A stretch of DNA of 64,000 nucleotides from the NCBI RefSeq assembly GCF_000702445.1, contig NZ_JNIF01000003.1:3534001-3598000 (forward strand), written 5' to 3'. Both the position numbers and the translations under genes were made by a program. Positions 41,231 to 49,962 of this stretch are shown one piece after another. The notes below the pieces were generated by a model. That model was not told where the DNA came from. It searched no databases and saw only the letters and a program-made list of their open reading frames with translations. This DNA comes from Bryobacter aggregatus MPL3 (GTDB lineage Bacteria > Acidobacteriota > Terriglobia > Bryobacterales > Bryobacteraceae). Numbering within the stretch: position 1 is the first letter of the stretch; each line of letters starts with the position of its first letter.

Positions 41231-41713
41231 ATGAGTTTGGAACGATTTTCTTTCTCTGCCCTTCTTGGGCTGGTTGCTGCAATGGCGCAAGGCCAAGAGT
41301 TACCGCGACAGAAGGTGTTGCCTGTCGAGATTGCAATCAAGATCGCACAAGGGGCCATGGATCGTTGTAAGGCCGATGGCTATGCAGTGAGCGTTACGAT
41401 TGTCGATGCGGCCGGGCATGTGAAGGTGCAGTTACGCGGTGATGGCACGGGGCCACATACACTCGAACACGGGAAGCGTAAAGCTTATACTGCGATGACT
41501 TTCAAGCGGACCAGCGCGGAGACGTTGAAGGCCTGGGCGGCTGCCGGCCCGATTCCATTGGTGGAAGGTACTGTAGCGGCTGCGGGAGGCGTTCCGATTC
41601 GCGCAGGAGCCGATGTGATTGGTGGAATTGGCGTGAGCGGCGCTCCGGGTGGCGAGAAGGATGAAGCTTGCGCCAATGAAGGGATTCAAAAGGTCTCTAG
41701 TACTCTTAGGTAG
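41231..41713 (+). CDS. Heme-binding/GlcG-like (HbpS) exported protein
   Basis: A 160-aa protein with a signal peptide (ALLGLVAAMAQG) and the HbpS/GlcG fold: AIKIAQGAMDRCKADGYAVS, VTIVDAAGHVKVQLRGDG, KRKAYTAMTFKRTSAETL and a C-terminal GGVPIRAGADVIGGIGVSGA. The family includes extracellular heme sensors and GlcG of glycolate metabolism. The neighbouring ChaN-like gene supports a heme/iron role, by inference only. Confidence 0.85.
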   Translation: MSLERFSFSALLGLVAAMAQGQELPRQKVLPVEIAIKIAQGAMDRCKADGYAVSVTIVDAAGHVKVQLRGDGTGPHTLEHGKRKAYTAMTFKRTSAETLKAWAAAGPIPLVEGTVAAAGGVPIRAGADVIGGIGVSGAPGGEKDEACANEGIQKVSSTLR

Positions 41714-41752
41714 GCTGGGCCTTCCTAATTACATGTCAAAATAGATCCAGAC

Positions 41753-43315
41753 ATGCAGCCGGAAGGCGCAGCACAAGAAGCACAAAGGTTAGAAGAACTC
41801 AGTGCTTACCGGGTCCTAGATACCGCCCCGGATTCTGAATTCGACGCGATTACAGAACTGGCGGCGCGCCTGTGCGGAGTCCCGTCTGCATTCATCAGCC
41901 TCCTGGGCGAAAAGTGGATCACCATGCTTTCGGCTCATGGTTGGGATGGAGTCCGGGAGCTCGAGCGTGGGGGGAGCTGCTGCGAAGGTCTGCTGCTGGG
42001 GCAACCCTCTGTAGTGGTTGAGCAGCTCGACGGTAGTTCTTGCCATGGCATCCAAGCGTATGCCGGTGTGCCACTGGTCTCTCCACGAGGCTTTGTCGTG
42101 GGATCGCTGAGTGTTGTCGATTTCAAACCTCATGCGTTTCGTGCGGAGCATGTCGACTTGCTCAACGTCCTGAGCCGGCAGGCGATCCTGATTTTTGAGG
42201 CCCGGAAGCAGTCGCGCGAGCTTCGCGCCGCGCTTGAGGTGCGCAGTCGTTTTCTGGCGACGATGTCGCATGAGATCCGGACTCCTCTGAATGGCATTGT
42301 GGGCGCAGGCGAACTGCTGAGCCGCACACGCCTGGACAGCGAACAACGGGAACTGCTGCAGGCCATCTGTAATTCCGGAGAGTTGTTGCTGAACCTGGTG
42401 GATCATGTGCTCGATGTGAGCAAGCTGGAATCCCGCTCGCTTGAGATCAGCAGCCGTCCCTTCTTTCTGCGCGAACTCCTCGAATCTGTGGTGCGGAACT
42501 TCTCCCCTCTGGCGCGGAGCAAGGAGGTTCGCCTGATTCTGGAGCCTGGCGATGGACGTTCCGATCGGGTGTTGGGCGACCGTCTTCGTCTTGGCCAGGT
42601 GTTCAATAATCTGGTAGGCAACGCATTGAAGTTTACCCCCCGGGGAGGGTTGATCTCTGTTTCAGCAAAGAGCACCAGTTTGGCCGGCGGGTGGACTGTG
42701 CGTGTTTGCGATACCGGCATCGGAATTGCCCCGGAATTCCACGACCGGATTTTTACGGCATTTGAGCAGGGCTCTGATGAGATCTCCCGGGACTATGGCG
42801 GGACAGGCCTTGGGTTGGCGATCTCTCGAGAGATTGTTCGGGCGATGGGCGGCGAGATCACGGTGGAGAGCGAAGTCGGGCGGGGCAGTACCTTTCTCTG
42901 CCATCTGCGATTTGAAGTGAGCCCGGAGATTCCGCCCGGGCTCAAAGTTTTGCTGGTGGAAGACAATCCGGTCAATCAGTTTGTAGCTCGCGGGATGTTG
43001 CAGCATCTGGGCTGTGAAGTGGCGGTGGCGGGGAATGGCCGGCTGGCGATCGAGGCATTGGCTGGAGGGGAGCATCACATCGTGCTCATGGATTGTGAGA
43101 TGCCCGAGATGGATGGCTTCGAAGCGACGCGCGCGATCCGGCAGATGCGCGAGCGGGCCTTCTGTGAGATCCCCATTATCGCCCTCACCGCGCGTAGCCT
43201 CGTGGAGGACTGGCAAAAATGCCGCGATTGCGGTATGAATGGATTCGTAACAAAGCCGATCGAAATTGAAGCGCTGAAAAAGGAACTCTTAAAGTACTCC
43301 CCGATGCGCCATTGA
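41753..43315 (+). CDS. Hybrid histidine kinase (GAF - HisKA - HATPase - receiver)
   Basis: A 520-aa cytoplasmic kinase. Residues 5-155 form a GAF domain (YRVLDTAPDSEFDAITELAA, FRAEHVDLLNVLSRQA). The phospho-His is in RFLATMSHEIRTPLNG near residue 173; N-box FNNLVGNALKFTP, G1 VCDTGIGI, G2 GGTGLGLAIS; then a receiver VLLVEDNPVN...VLMDCEMPEMDGFEA with the Lys in GFVTKPIE. All catalytic boxes are intact. No output domain. A second kinase-like protein starts 10 bp later; the two likely work together. Confidence 0.93.
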   Translation: MQPEGAAQEAQRLEELSAYRVLDTAPDSEFDAITELAARLCGVPSAFISLLGEKWITMLSAHGWDGVRELERGGSCCEGLLLGQPSVVVEQLDGSSCHGIQAYAGVPLVSPRGFVVGSLSVVDFKPHAFRAEHVDLLNVLSRQAILIFEARKQSRELRAALEVRSRFLATMSHEIRTPLNGIVGAGELLSRTRLDSEQRELLQAICNSGELLLNLVDHVLDVSKLESRSLEISSRPFFLRELLESVVRNFSPLARSKEVRLILEPGDGRSDRVLGDRLRLGQVFNNLVGNALKFTPRGGLISVSAKSTSLAGGWTVRVCDTGIGIAPEFHDRIFTAFEQGSDEISRDYGGTGLGLAISREIVRAMGGEITVESEVGRGSTFLCHLRFEVSPEIPPGLKVLLVEDNPVNQFVARGMLQHLGCEVAVAGNGRLAIEALAGGEHHIVLMDCEMPEMDGFEATRAIRQMRERAFCEIPIIALTARSLVEDWQKCRDCGMNGFVTKPIEIEALKKELLKYSPMRH

Positions 43316-43325
43316 AGGGCTTTCC

Positions 43326-45398
43326 ATGCAATCTGAAGAGATGCTCGAAAAGTATCGCCTGCTCTTGATGGCGACTGATGATGCCATTTATGACTATGAC
43401 TTTCGCGCGAACCAAATTGCGTGGAACGAAAACATCAATCTCTTCGGGTATGCGCTCAGTGAAGTCGAATCGGGTCTTGAGTGGTGGGCAGAACGGATCC
43501 ATCCTGAGGATCGCGACCGTGTCCTGCAACTGATGGATGCGGCACTCCGAGGCGACTCTTCGCGTTTTTGCTGTACCTATTTATTCCGTTGCCGCGATGG
43601 GCATTATCGTTATGTTTCCGATCACGGTTCTGTATTGCGGGATGAGGAGGAGCAGCCGGTCCGGCTGGTGGGTGCGATGAAGGACGTGCATCTTGTGCAG
43701 CAAATGTTTGAACATCATCCACAACCGATGTGGGTGAGCCAACGGGAGACGCAACGCCTGCTGGCCGTCAATCAGGCTGCATTGCGTTTCTATGGCTATT
43801 CGGAGGCGGAGTTCCTTACCTTGTCCATACCGGCGATCTGGCCGCCAGAGGCCGTGCCTCTGGCGGCAGTGAACGGTGCTCCGGACCAAGCAAAGAAAGA
43901 GATCTGGACGCATCTCACCAAGGATGGCAGGACTCTCTTTGTCGAAGTGCAAATGGAAGACCTGGAGTGGAATGGACAGCCCGCGCGCGTTGCGTTGCTC
44001 CAAGATCTGACACGGGTGGTGAACATGGAAGCGCAGGTGCGCCAGAACGGAACAGATCAGGTGTTTGAACTGATCGTGAGCAGCATCGCGCACGAGTTTA
44101 ACAACCTGCTGACGGTCATCAATGGCTACGCCGGCATCACCCGGAAACAGCTTCACTCTACCGATCCGCTGTGTGCCGGCGTTGAGGCGATCCGCATTGC
44201 GGGAGAGAAAGCAGAGGAGCTGACGCGCCAGTTGCTTGTACTGGGCCGCAAGCTGCCAACACTCTCGAGAGTGGTGCAGGTGAATGATGTGATTGAGCGG
44301 CTGCAGTCTCTGCTCCCGCGCATGGTGCCGCCGGAGGTTCAGATCGAGTATCGATTGGAGACGGGGCTTGGAGAGGTGAAGGTCGATCCTTTGCAGCTCG
44401 AACGCTTCCTGCTCGATATTGTGGCGACAGCTCTTGGCTCCGGTGGCGGGGCCAAGAGCATTTTCATTGCGACCACACATGCGGCAAAGGATGCCGTTCG
44501 GATTACGGTGCAAGACGACGGTAGTGGCCGCGATCGGGCGATGGCTCCCATGGCTGCTGCCGCTGCGATGGGGGCCCGTCTTCAGGTGGAGGAGGCGGAG
44601 GGATCGGGGAGGAGGCTTCACATCGAGTTTCCCCGCGTCGAGACGGGGGAAAGCAAGTCCTTGGCAAATGGAACTGCGCGGGGCCGGGGCCGGCGGATTC
44701 TTCTGCTGGCGGAGGACCTGGCGGCCCGGGAGCTTGCCCAAGCCACCCTGGATGCTACCGGGAACAGTGTGGTGGCGGCTGATGGTGATGCCGTTGCGCT
44801 TGCCTGTGCGGCAGATCCAACACAGACCTTCGACTTGCTGGTGACGGACCGCATGCGGGAAGACTCGCCGGTGGTGGCAGAAATCCGCAGCTTGCAGCCT
44901 GGTTTGCCCGTGATCTATTTGTCTCGCCCGGATGCGTTGGCAGAGGATTCGTTGGGTCATCGCGAGCACTTTCTGCCTCTGCCTCTCCAAACGGATGATC
45001 TTGCGGGACTCTGTGTGGATGTTCTGGAACAAAGACAGCTTCCCGTGACGGTGCTGGTGGTGGATGACGATCACTCAGTACGGCGGTTGATTGTGGATAC
45101 GCTTGGCCGGGCCGGCTATATCGCAATCGAGGCGTCCAATGGTCTTGAGGCGCTACGCCGTTTGGAATCCCGGCCTATCGATGTGATGGTGACCGATCTT
45201 GTGATGCCAGAGCGAGAGGGCCTGGAAACGATCCAGTTGGTGCGCAAGCGATACCCGAAGATGCCAGTGGTGGCAGTCTCCGGGGCTTTTAGCGGCCAGT
45301 TTCTTGGCCTGGCAAAAGTATTTGGCGCTTGCGCCGTGCTGACGAAGCCGCTGGACCTCGATCTGTTTCTCGAGGAAGTGCGGCGCGTTTCAGGCTGA
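43326..45398 (+). CDS. PAS-PAS hybrid histidine kinase-like protein with degenerate ATPase and two receivers
   Basis: A 690-aa cytoplasmic protein. Two PAS domains (residues 8-120 and 130-230), an H-box SSIAHEFNNLLTVINGYAGI (His near 256), then an HATPase region in which the N-box reads LLDIVATALGSG without the essential Asn, G1 is VQDDGSGRD, and the G2/ATP-lid GTGLGL is missing. It is followed by a degenerate receiver (Lys lost) and an intact C-terminal receiver (VLVVDDDHSV, DVMVTDLVMPEREG, VLTKPL). It probably cannot self-phosphorylate and may accept phosphate from the upstream kinase. Confidence 0.85.
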   Translation: MQSEEMLEKYRLLLMATDDAIYDYDFRANQIAWNENINLFGYALSEVESGLEWWAERIHPEDRDRVLQLMDAALRGDSSRFCCTYLFRCRDGHYRYVSDHGSVLRDEEEQPVRLVGAMKDVHLVQQMFEHHPQPMWVSQRETQRLLAVNQAALRFYGYSEAEFLTLSIPAIWPPEAVPLAAVNGAPDQAKKEIWTHLTKDGRTLFVEVQMEDLEWNGQPARVALLQDLTRVVNMEAQVRQNGTDQVFELIVSSIAHEFNNLLTVINGYAGITRKQLHSTDPLCAGVEAIRIAGEKAEELTRQLLVLGRKLPTLSRVVQVNDVIERLQSLLPRMVPPEVQIEYRLETGLGEVKVDPLQLERFLLDIVATALGSGGGAKSIFIATTHAAKDAVRITVQDDGSGRDRAMAPMAAAAAMGARLQVEEAEGSGRRLHIEFPRVETGESKSLANGTARGRGRRILLLAEDLAARELAQATLDATGNSVVAADGDAVALACAADPTQTFDLLVTDRMREDSPVVAEIRSLQPGLPVIYLSRPDALAEDSLGHREHFLPLPLQTDDLAGLCVDVLEQRQLPVTVLVVDDDHSVRRLIVDTLGRAGYIAIEASNGLEALRRLESRPIDVMVTDLVMPEREGLETIQLVRKRYPKMPVVAVSGAFSGQFLGLAKVFGACAVLTKPLDLDLFLEEVRRVSG

Positions 45399-46184
45399 AG
45401 GCGGCCGCATGCGCTGGCGGGGAATTGGTTTGGCCCCGGTGAGCTCCGCGAACGCTTTTTCAACGGCAGGTACTTTGTCCGCAGGCAGCGGAAGCGGAAA
45501 ATCCGCGCTTCTCACGGCATGCAGGACGGTGAGCATCCCGGCATAGTTCAGCTTGGCACCGGGCGCTGCGGAGAGAGCCTGTGCGGCGGGATGTGTCTCG
45601 TTCCAGGAGAAGTCCGTTGCCACTGGTTTCCAGTGGATCGCGGCGGCTTCCCGGTATGGAACGAGGACGGTTGGTGTGGGCCAACCTTCCAGCGGCTTGG
45701 GATCTTCTCCCACGATGTAAAAGGTTTTGACCTTGGCCTGGATGACAGGCATGGCGCCCTGCAAGTGGAGCAGGTCCTTGAAGTTGTCTGTCGGGCCGAC
45801 ACAAATGGCGATCGCGTTGCCGTCGTGCTGCGCGGTGAGGGCGTTGCGAATCAAACCATGAGGCTCGGCCGTATCGACCAGGCTCTTGATCGTGGGCGTC
45901 TGATTCTCCATGGCGGCCTTGAGCAAGGCTGTCTCCTGGCCGCGCTGTTTCGCCATGGCCATTCCGATGGGGAAAGGCCGGCCGCCGTACATCCGATTGA
46001 GGATATCGAGGAGGGCCGCCGAGTGGATATTGTCCTTTTCCGTGGACAGCGAAACCACCCGGCATTCATTCCGGTTGTCGAGCGAGTACAGCAAACAAAG
46101 AGCGAGAAAATCATCCAGGTTGTCGCCAAAGGCGGCGTCGAACACCACCCCGATCGGGGGGCGCATCTGTCCGTTCAGTTGCAT
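45390..46184 (-). CDS. Nucleoside hydrolase-like protein
   Basis: A 264-aa protein resembling inosine-uridine-preferring nucleoside hydrolases. The N-terminal Asp cluster, normally DTDxGxDDAxAL, reads FDAAFGDNLDDFLAL (Asp16, Asp24, Asp25), with a longer loop and one Asp missing. So Ca-binding and catalysis are uncertain. No signal peptide. Third gene of the DUF1592-DUF1552 run, and its stop overlaps the convergent kinase gene by 9 bp. Its partner role with the cytochrome-like genes is unknown. Confidence 0.68.
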   Translation of the reverse strand: MQLNGQMRPPIGVVFDAAFGDNLDDFLALCLLYSLDNRNECRVVSLSTEKDNIHSAALLDILNRMYGGRPFPIGMAMAKQRGQETALLKAAMENQTPTIKSLVDTAEPHGLIRNALTAQHDGNAIAICVGPTDNFKDLLHLQGAMPVIQAKVKTFYIVGEDPKPLEGWPTPTVLVPYREAAAIHWKPVATDFSWNETHPAAQALSAAPGAKLNYAGMLTVLHAVRSADFPLPLPADKVPAVEKAFAELTGAKPIPRQRMRPPSA

Positions 46185-46190
46185 GAAATC

Positions 46191-47537
46191 CTATCCGAGG
46201 TCCAGACCGTTCAAGCGGCCAGTCGCGTCGCCAAAGTGTTCTACCTTGACCCCCATCCGATCCATCATCGTGAGATAGAGGTTGGACATCGGCGTCTCGC
46301 GGCGCGAAGTGATACGGCGGCCCGGCTTGATGTAGCCACCGGCACGGCCCGCGATGATCGTGGGTAGATCCTCGTGGGTGTGGCGATTGCCGTCTGACAG
46401 ACCGGCGCCGTAGACGATCATCGAGTTGTCGAGCAGGTTCGAGTCGCCTTCCTTGGTGGCTTTCAGTTTCTCCACCCATCCGGCAAATTGCGTCATGTGG
46501 TAGGTGTTGATCTGCGTCACCTTCTCAATGAGGTCCGGCTTGTTCATGTGATGGGTGAGCGGATGGTGACCGTCGGGGATGCCGATTTCACGATATGCAC
46601 GCGAGCTGCCTTCGCGCGAGACGAGGAAGGTGACAACGCGCGACATGTCGGCCTGGAAGGCGACTGTGATCATGTCCGTCATCAGCTTGAAGTGCTCGGC
46701 AAAGTCGGCGGGGATGCCGTAGGGCTTGTCCATGCCGGGATTGATGCGGGCGGTGTCCTTCTCGGCGCGCTCCAGTTGCTTTTCGATCGAGCGGATGCTG
46801 GACATGTACTCGTCGAGCTTGCGGCGATCGGTGGGGCCGAGATTGCTTTCGAGCTTCTGGGTGTCGCCCATGACGAAGTCGAGGATCGACTTGCGGTATT
46901 TGGCCTGGCGGGCGCGTGCTTCGGGGGACAGCTCTGCGCCGGTCCCGAAGAGGCGCTCAAACAGAGCGCGCGGGTCGAGGATGGGGGGCAGAGCCTGGGT
47001 TTCGCTGCGCCAGGAGAGATTGTTGGTGTAGGCGCAGGAATAGCCGGAATCGCAATCGCCGGCCTGGCGTGCGTCTTCCAGACCAATTTCCAGGCTGGCG
47101 AAGCGCGTTTGCCCGCCAATCTGATTGGCCACGATCTGGTCCATCGAGATGCCAGCTTTGATGTCAACGAAGGTCTTGCGAGGCTGGATGCCGGACAGAT
47201 AGCCGCCACAGCAGCGGCCGTGATCGCCGGGGCCGTCGAGCAGCGCGCGGCCTCCGTTATGCGTCAGATTCGACAGCAAGGTGAAGTCGTTGCGGAAGGG
47301 CTCCATCGGCTTGAGGATGCGCGGCAACGAGGCGGGGAAGGCGCCTTCGTTGTCCGGCGTCCAATGCTTCATGTCGATGCCGTTGGGCACATAGACGAAG
47401 GCCATGCGCACGGGCTTGGGACCGGGTAATTGGCTGGAAGCGAATGCGGGGGCCATGGCGTCCAATGCAGGCAAGGCAATGGCTGTACCCACTCCACGGA
47501 GCAGGGTTCGTCGGGACAGGGACTTTCGCGTGATCAC
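46191..47537 (-). CDS. DUF1552 domain protein
   Basis: A 448-aa exported protein with a twin-Arg-like leader (SRRTLLRGVGTAIALPAL). DUF1552 features are present: FVYVPNGIDMKHWTPDNEG, GRALLDGPGDHGRCCGGYLSG, SYPCsAYT-like CDSGYSCAYTNNLSW and MIVYGAGLSDGNRHTHEDLP near the C-terminus, the last recalling the sulfatase/DUF1501 metal motif. It is always paired with DUF1592 cytochrome-like proteins in acidobacteria, planctomycetes and verrucomicrobia. Function unknown. GTG start 47537 overlaps the DUF1592 stop (GTGA). Confidence 0.88.
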   Translation of the reverse strand: MITRKSLSRRTLLRGVGTAIALPALDAMAPAFASSQLPGPKPVRMAFVYVPNGIDMKHWTPDNEGAFPASLPRILKPMEPFRNDFTLLSNLTHNGGRALLDGPGDHGRCCGGYLSGIQPRKTFVDIKAGISMDQIVANQIGGQTRFASLEIGLEDARQAGDCDSGYSCAYTNNLSWRSETQALPPILDPRALFERLFGTGAELSPEARARQAKYRKSILDFVMGDTQKLESNLGPTDRRKLDEYMSSIRSIEKQLERAEKDTARINPGMDKPYGIPADFAEHFKLMTDMITVAFQADMSRVVTFLVSREGSSRAYREIGIPDGHHPLTHHMNKPDLIEKVTQINTYHMTQFAGWVEKLKATKEGDSNLLDNSMIVYGAGLSDGNRHTHEDLPTIIAGRAGGYIKPGRRITSRRETPMSNLYLTMMDRMGVKVEHFGDATGRLNGLDLG

Positions 47538-49876
47538 TTTTGTGCGATCTCCTTCGTTGTTTTTGCAACGGGCGCCTTGGAATACTCTGCCCGTCTGGTC
47601 TGAAATGGGAGGCTTCGAACGACTTCAAAAATCAAGGTCTGGAAGTGATAGCCGTCGGCAGCCATCTTGTTGGTGATGCTTTCAAGGGTGCGCCGGTCGT
47701 AGCGCTCGAGGCCACGTCCCAGTGCGTAAATCATCATCTTCTCGGTGAGGTTGTGCGTGAATTCGCTCAGATCCTGCGTGAGCAGGCTGCGGAGCTCTGC
47801 CGGGTTTTGGAAGCTCTTGCCGTTCGGCAGTGTCCCAGCAGGTTCAATGGTGAACTTGCCATCGAGATCGCGCCACTTGCCGGTGCCGTCGTAATTCTCG
47901 AGAGCAAAGCCGAGCGTGTCCATGCGGTTGTGGCAGGAGGCGCACATTGCATTTGAACGGTGCTTTTCGAGTTGCTGGCGCAGCGAACCGGCGCTGCCTA
48001 CTGCGTCTTCATCGAGCGTGGGAACGTCGGGAGGTGGTGGTGGGGGCGCCGCTCCGAAGATGTTCTGCAAAATGTACTTGCCGCGGATCACGGGCGAGGT
48101 GCGCGAAGGATAGCTCGACACCGTGAGAACACTCGCCTGGGTGAGGACGCCACCGCGCTGGGTACCCGTGAGATCGACACGGCGGAAGTCCGGGCCGGTG
48201 ACTCCATCGATCTTGTAATGCTTCGCCAGCGTCTCGTTGAGGAAGCTGAACTTCGCATCGAGGAAGGTGGAGATGGGGAGATTTTCGCGCAGAACGGCTT
48301 CAAAGAACAGCCGTGTTTCTTCTGCCATCGCATCGCGCAATTCCGGGCCCCATTCGGGGAACTTCTTCGGGTCTGGCTTGACGCTGTTGAGATTCCGGGT
48401 TTCCAGCCATTGGCCGGCAAAGTTCGCTGCGAGCGCAGCAGACTTGGGGTCATTCAACATGCGCTTGACCTGAGCATCGACCGTGGCCGCATCGCGCAGT
48501 TTGCCCTGCTCGGCGAGTTTCAGCAGTTCTTCGTCCGGCATGGAAGACCAGAGGAAGTAGCTGAGCCGCGAGGCGAGTTCAAAGTTCGAGATAGGATGCG
48601 TCTGGGTCGGGTCGTTCGGATGGAGATCGCGTTCCACCCGGAACAGGAAGTGGGGCGAGACGAGCATCGCCGCCATGGCGACCTGCAGCCCTTGCTCATA
48701 GGTCTGTCCGTCGGCCTTCGCCATTGAAACGAAGCGGGCGAGCGACTTGATCTCCGCAGGCGTTGCCGGACGGCGCCAGGTGCGGCGCACGAGCGGCGCC
48801 AAAATCTTCTCGACGCAAGCCATGCCGGTGCTGGGATCACAGGTGAGGAGCGCTTTCCGGCTGGCGGGCTCCGACTTCGCGGCAAAAGGCCCGACAAACT
48901 TGATCATGTCGAGGTACTTGTTCTTCTTGTTCGAGTACAGGTCTGCGGCTGGAAGCGTTTTGACGAAGGCATCGTCGATGAAGCCAGCGCGGAAGCGATG
49001 CTCGCCTGCGGGCAGCGCGAGACGGAAGGTTTCGTTCGAGTAGGGGTTGAAGTAGACCAGGCCGGAGGGCTTGGTCTCAATGAGCTGGGTATGGATCAGC
49101 TTGCCGTCCATCCAGAAACCGAGCAGCACGGGTTCCCCTTTGGCACGCTCGCCTGGCAGACCGATTTCAATCTCATACTCGGCATCCCAATCGACGCGAT
49201 GCTCTGCCTCAATCAGCGAGGGCGCGACACGGCGAATCGTCTTTTCCCGGCTGACATAGGTGAATTCCAGGGGCTTCTTCGGGAGCGGTTCGAGTCCAAG
49301 CGCGCGCGCGGAGATGCGCTCGGCCGCGTTCAGATATTTTTCCATCAGCAGCGGAGAGATGCTGAGGACGTCGCCAATGTTATCGAAGCCGTGACCGGAG
49401 TCGTCGGTGGGGAAGTCCCGGTCGGCGCGGAAATCGACACCGAGCAAGTCGCGGATCGTATTCGTGTATTCGGTGCGATTCAGACGGCGTGCGGTGACGC
49501 GGCCGGGATCGGGCTTGATCTTCGCGTCGGCCTTTTCCCACTCCAGGTTCAGATAGCTGAGGAGGCCGTCGACTTGGGCCTGCGCGGGGCGGGGAAAGCC
49601 CTTCGGCGGCATCTCACCGGTCTTGAGCTTGCGGACAATGCGTTCCCAATCTTCGCGATACTCTCCCACCGATGCCGGATTCGTGAAGGGCAGAATGTTC
49701 ACGCTCCCGGAGGCGTTCCGATCGTTGTGGCACGGCGAGCAGGATTTCGTGAGCAACGGCTTGACAGAAGTTGCAAAATCATGCGGCGTTTCCTGGGCAA
49801 GCAACGTCGGCGCCACGAGCAAGATCGTACGGAGATAGCGAACGGGAACCTGGATCATAGATTGCGGTGCCTTCAT
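47534..49876 (-). CDS. DUF1592/DUF1588/DUF1587/DUF1585 cytochrome c-like protein
   Basis: A protein of about 780 aa. After a hydrophobic leader the order is a cytochrome c-like domain with CSPCHN near the N-terminus, a DUF1587 helical region (RLNRTEYTNTIRDLLGVD), a DUF1592/1595 pair (LASRLSYFLWSSMPDEELL), DUF1588 (VIRGKYILQNIFGAAPPPPP) with a second heme site CASCHNRMD, and a C-terminal DUF1585 (YALGRGLERYDRRTLE). Probably an exported multi-domain oxidase or esterase-like protein linked to polysaccharide use in planctomycete-type systems; the reaction is unknown. ATG 49876 or 49858 may be the start. Confidence 0.9.
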   Translation of the reverse strand: MKAPQSMIQVPVRYLRTILLVAPTLLAQETPHDFATSVKPLLTKSCSPCHNDRNASGSVNILPFTNPASVGEYREDWERIVRKLKTGEMPPKGFPRPAQAQVDGLLSYLNLEWEKADAKIKPDPGRVTARRLNRTEYTNTIRDLLGVDFRADRDFPTDDSGHGFDNIGDVLSISPLLMEKYLNAAERISARALGLEPLPKKPLEFTYVSREKTIRRVAPSLIEAEHRVDWDAEYEIEIGLPGERAKGEPVLLGFWMDGKLIHTQLIETKPSGLVYFNPYSNETFRLALPAGEHRFRAGFIDDAFVKTLPAADLYSNKKNKYLDMIKFVGPFAAKSEPASRKALLTCDPSTGMACVEKILAPLVRRTWRRPATPAEIKSLARFVSMAKADGQTYEQGLQVAMAAMLVSPHFLFRVERDLHPNDPTQTHPISNFELASRLSYFLWSSMPDEELLKLAEQGKLRDAATVDAQVKRMLNDPKSAALAANFAGQWLETRNLNSVKPDPKKFPEWGPELRDAMAEETRLFFEAVLRENLPISTFLDAKFSFLNETLAKHYKIDGVTGPDFRRVDLTGTQRGGVLTQASVLTVSSYPSRTSPVIRGKYILQNIFGAAPPPPPPDVPTLDEDAVGSAGSLRQQLEKHRSNAMCASCHNRMDTLGFALENYDGTGKWRDLDGKFTIEPAGTLPNGKSFQNPAELRSLLTQDLSEFTHNLTEKMMIYALGRGLERYDRRTLESITNKMAADGYHFQTLIFEVVRSLPFQTRRAEYSKAPVAKTTKEIAQK

Positions 49877-49962
49877 CTTATAGCAAATCTGGGTATTCCC
49901 CAAAAACACTTTAGGCCAATGTTGTAGGGATTTCTAACGCCGATCCATGGAATAGCAGATCG

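Noticed and set aside
43581-45074. A 497-aa open frame on minus opposite the PAS hybrid kinase
   Set aside because: Shadow of the kinase gene; His- and Arg-rich composition without any motif.
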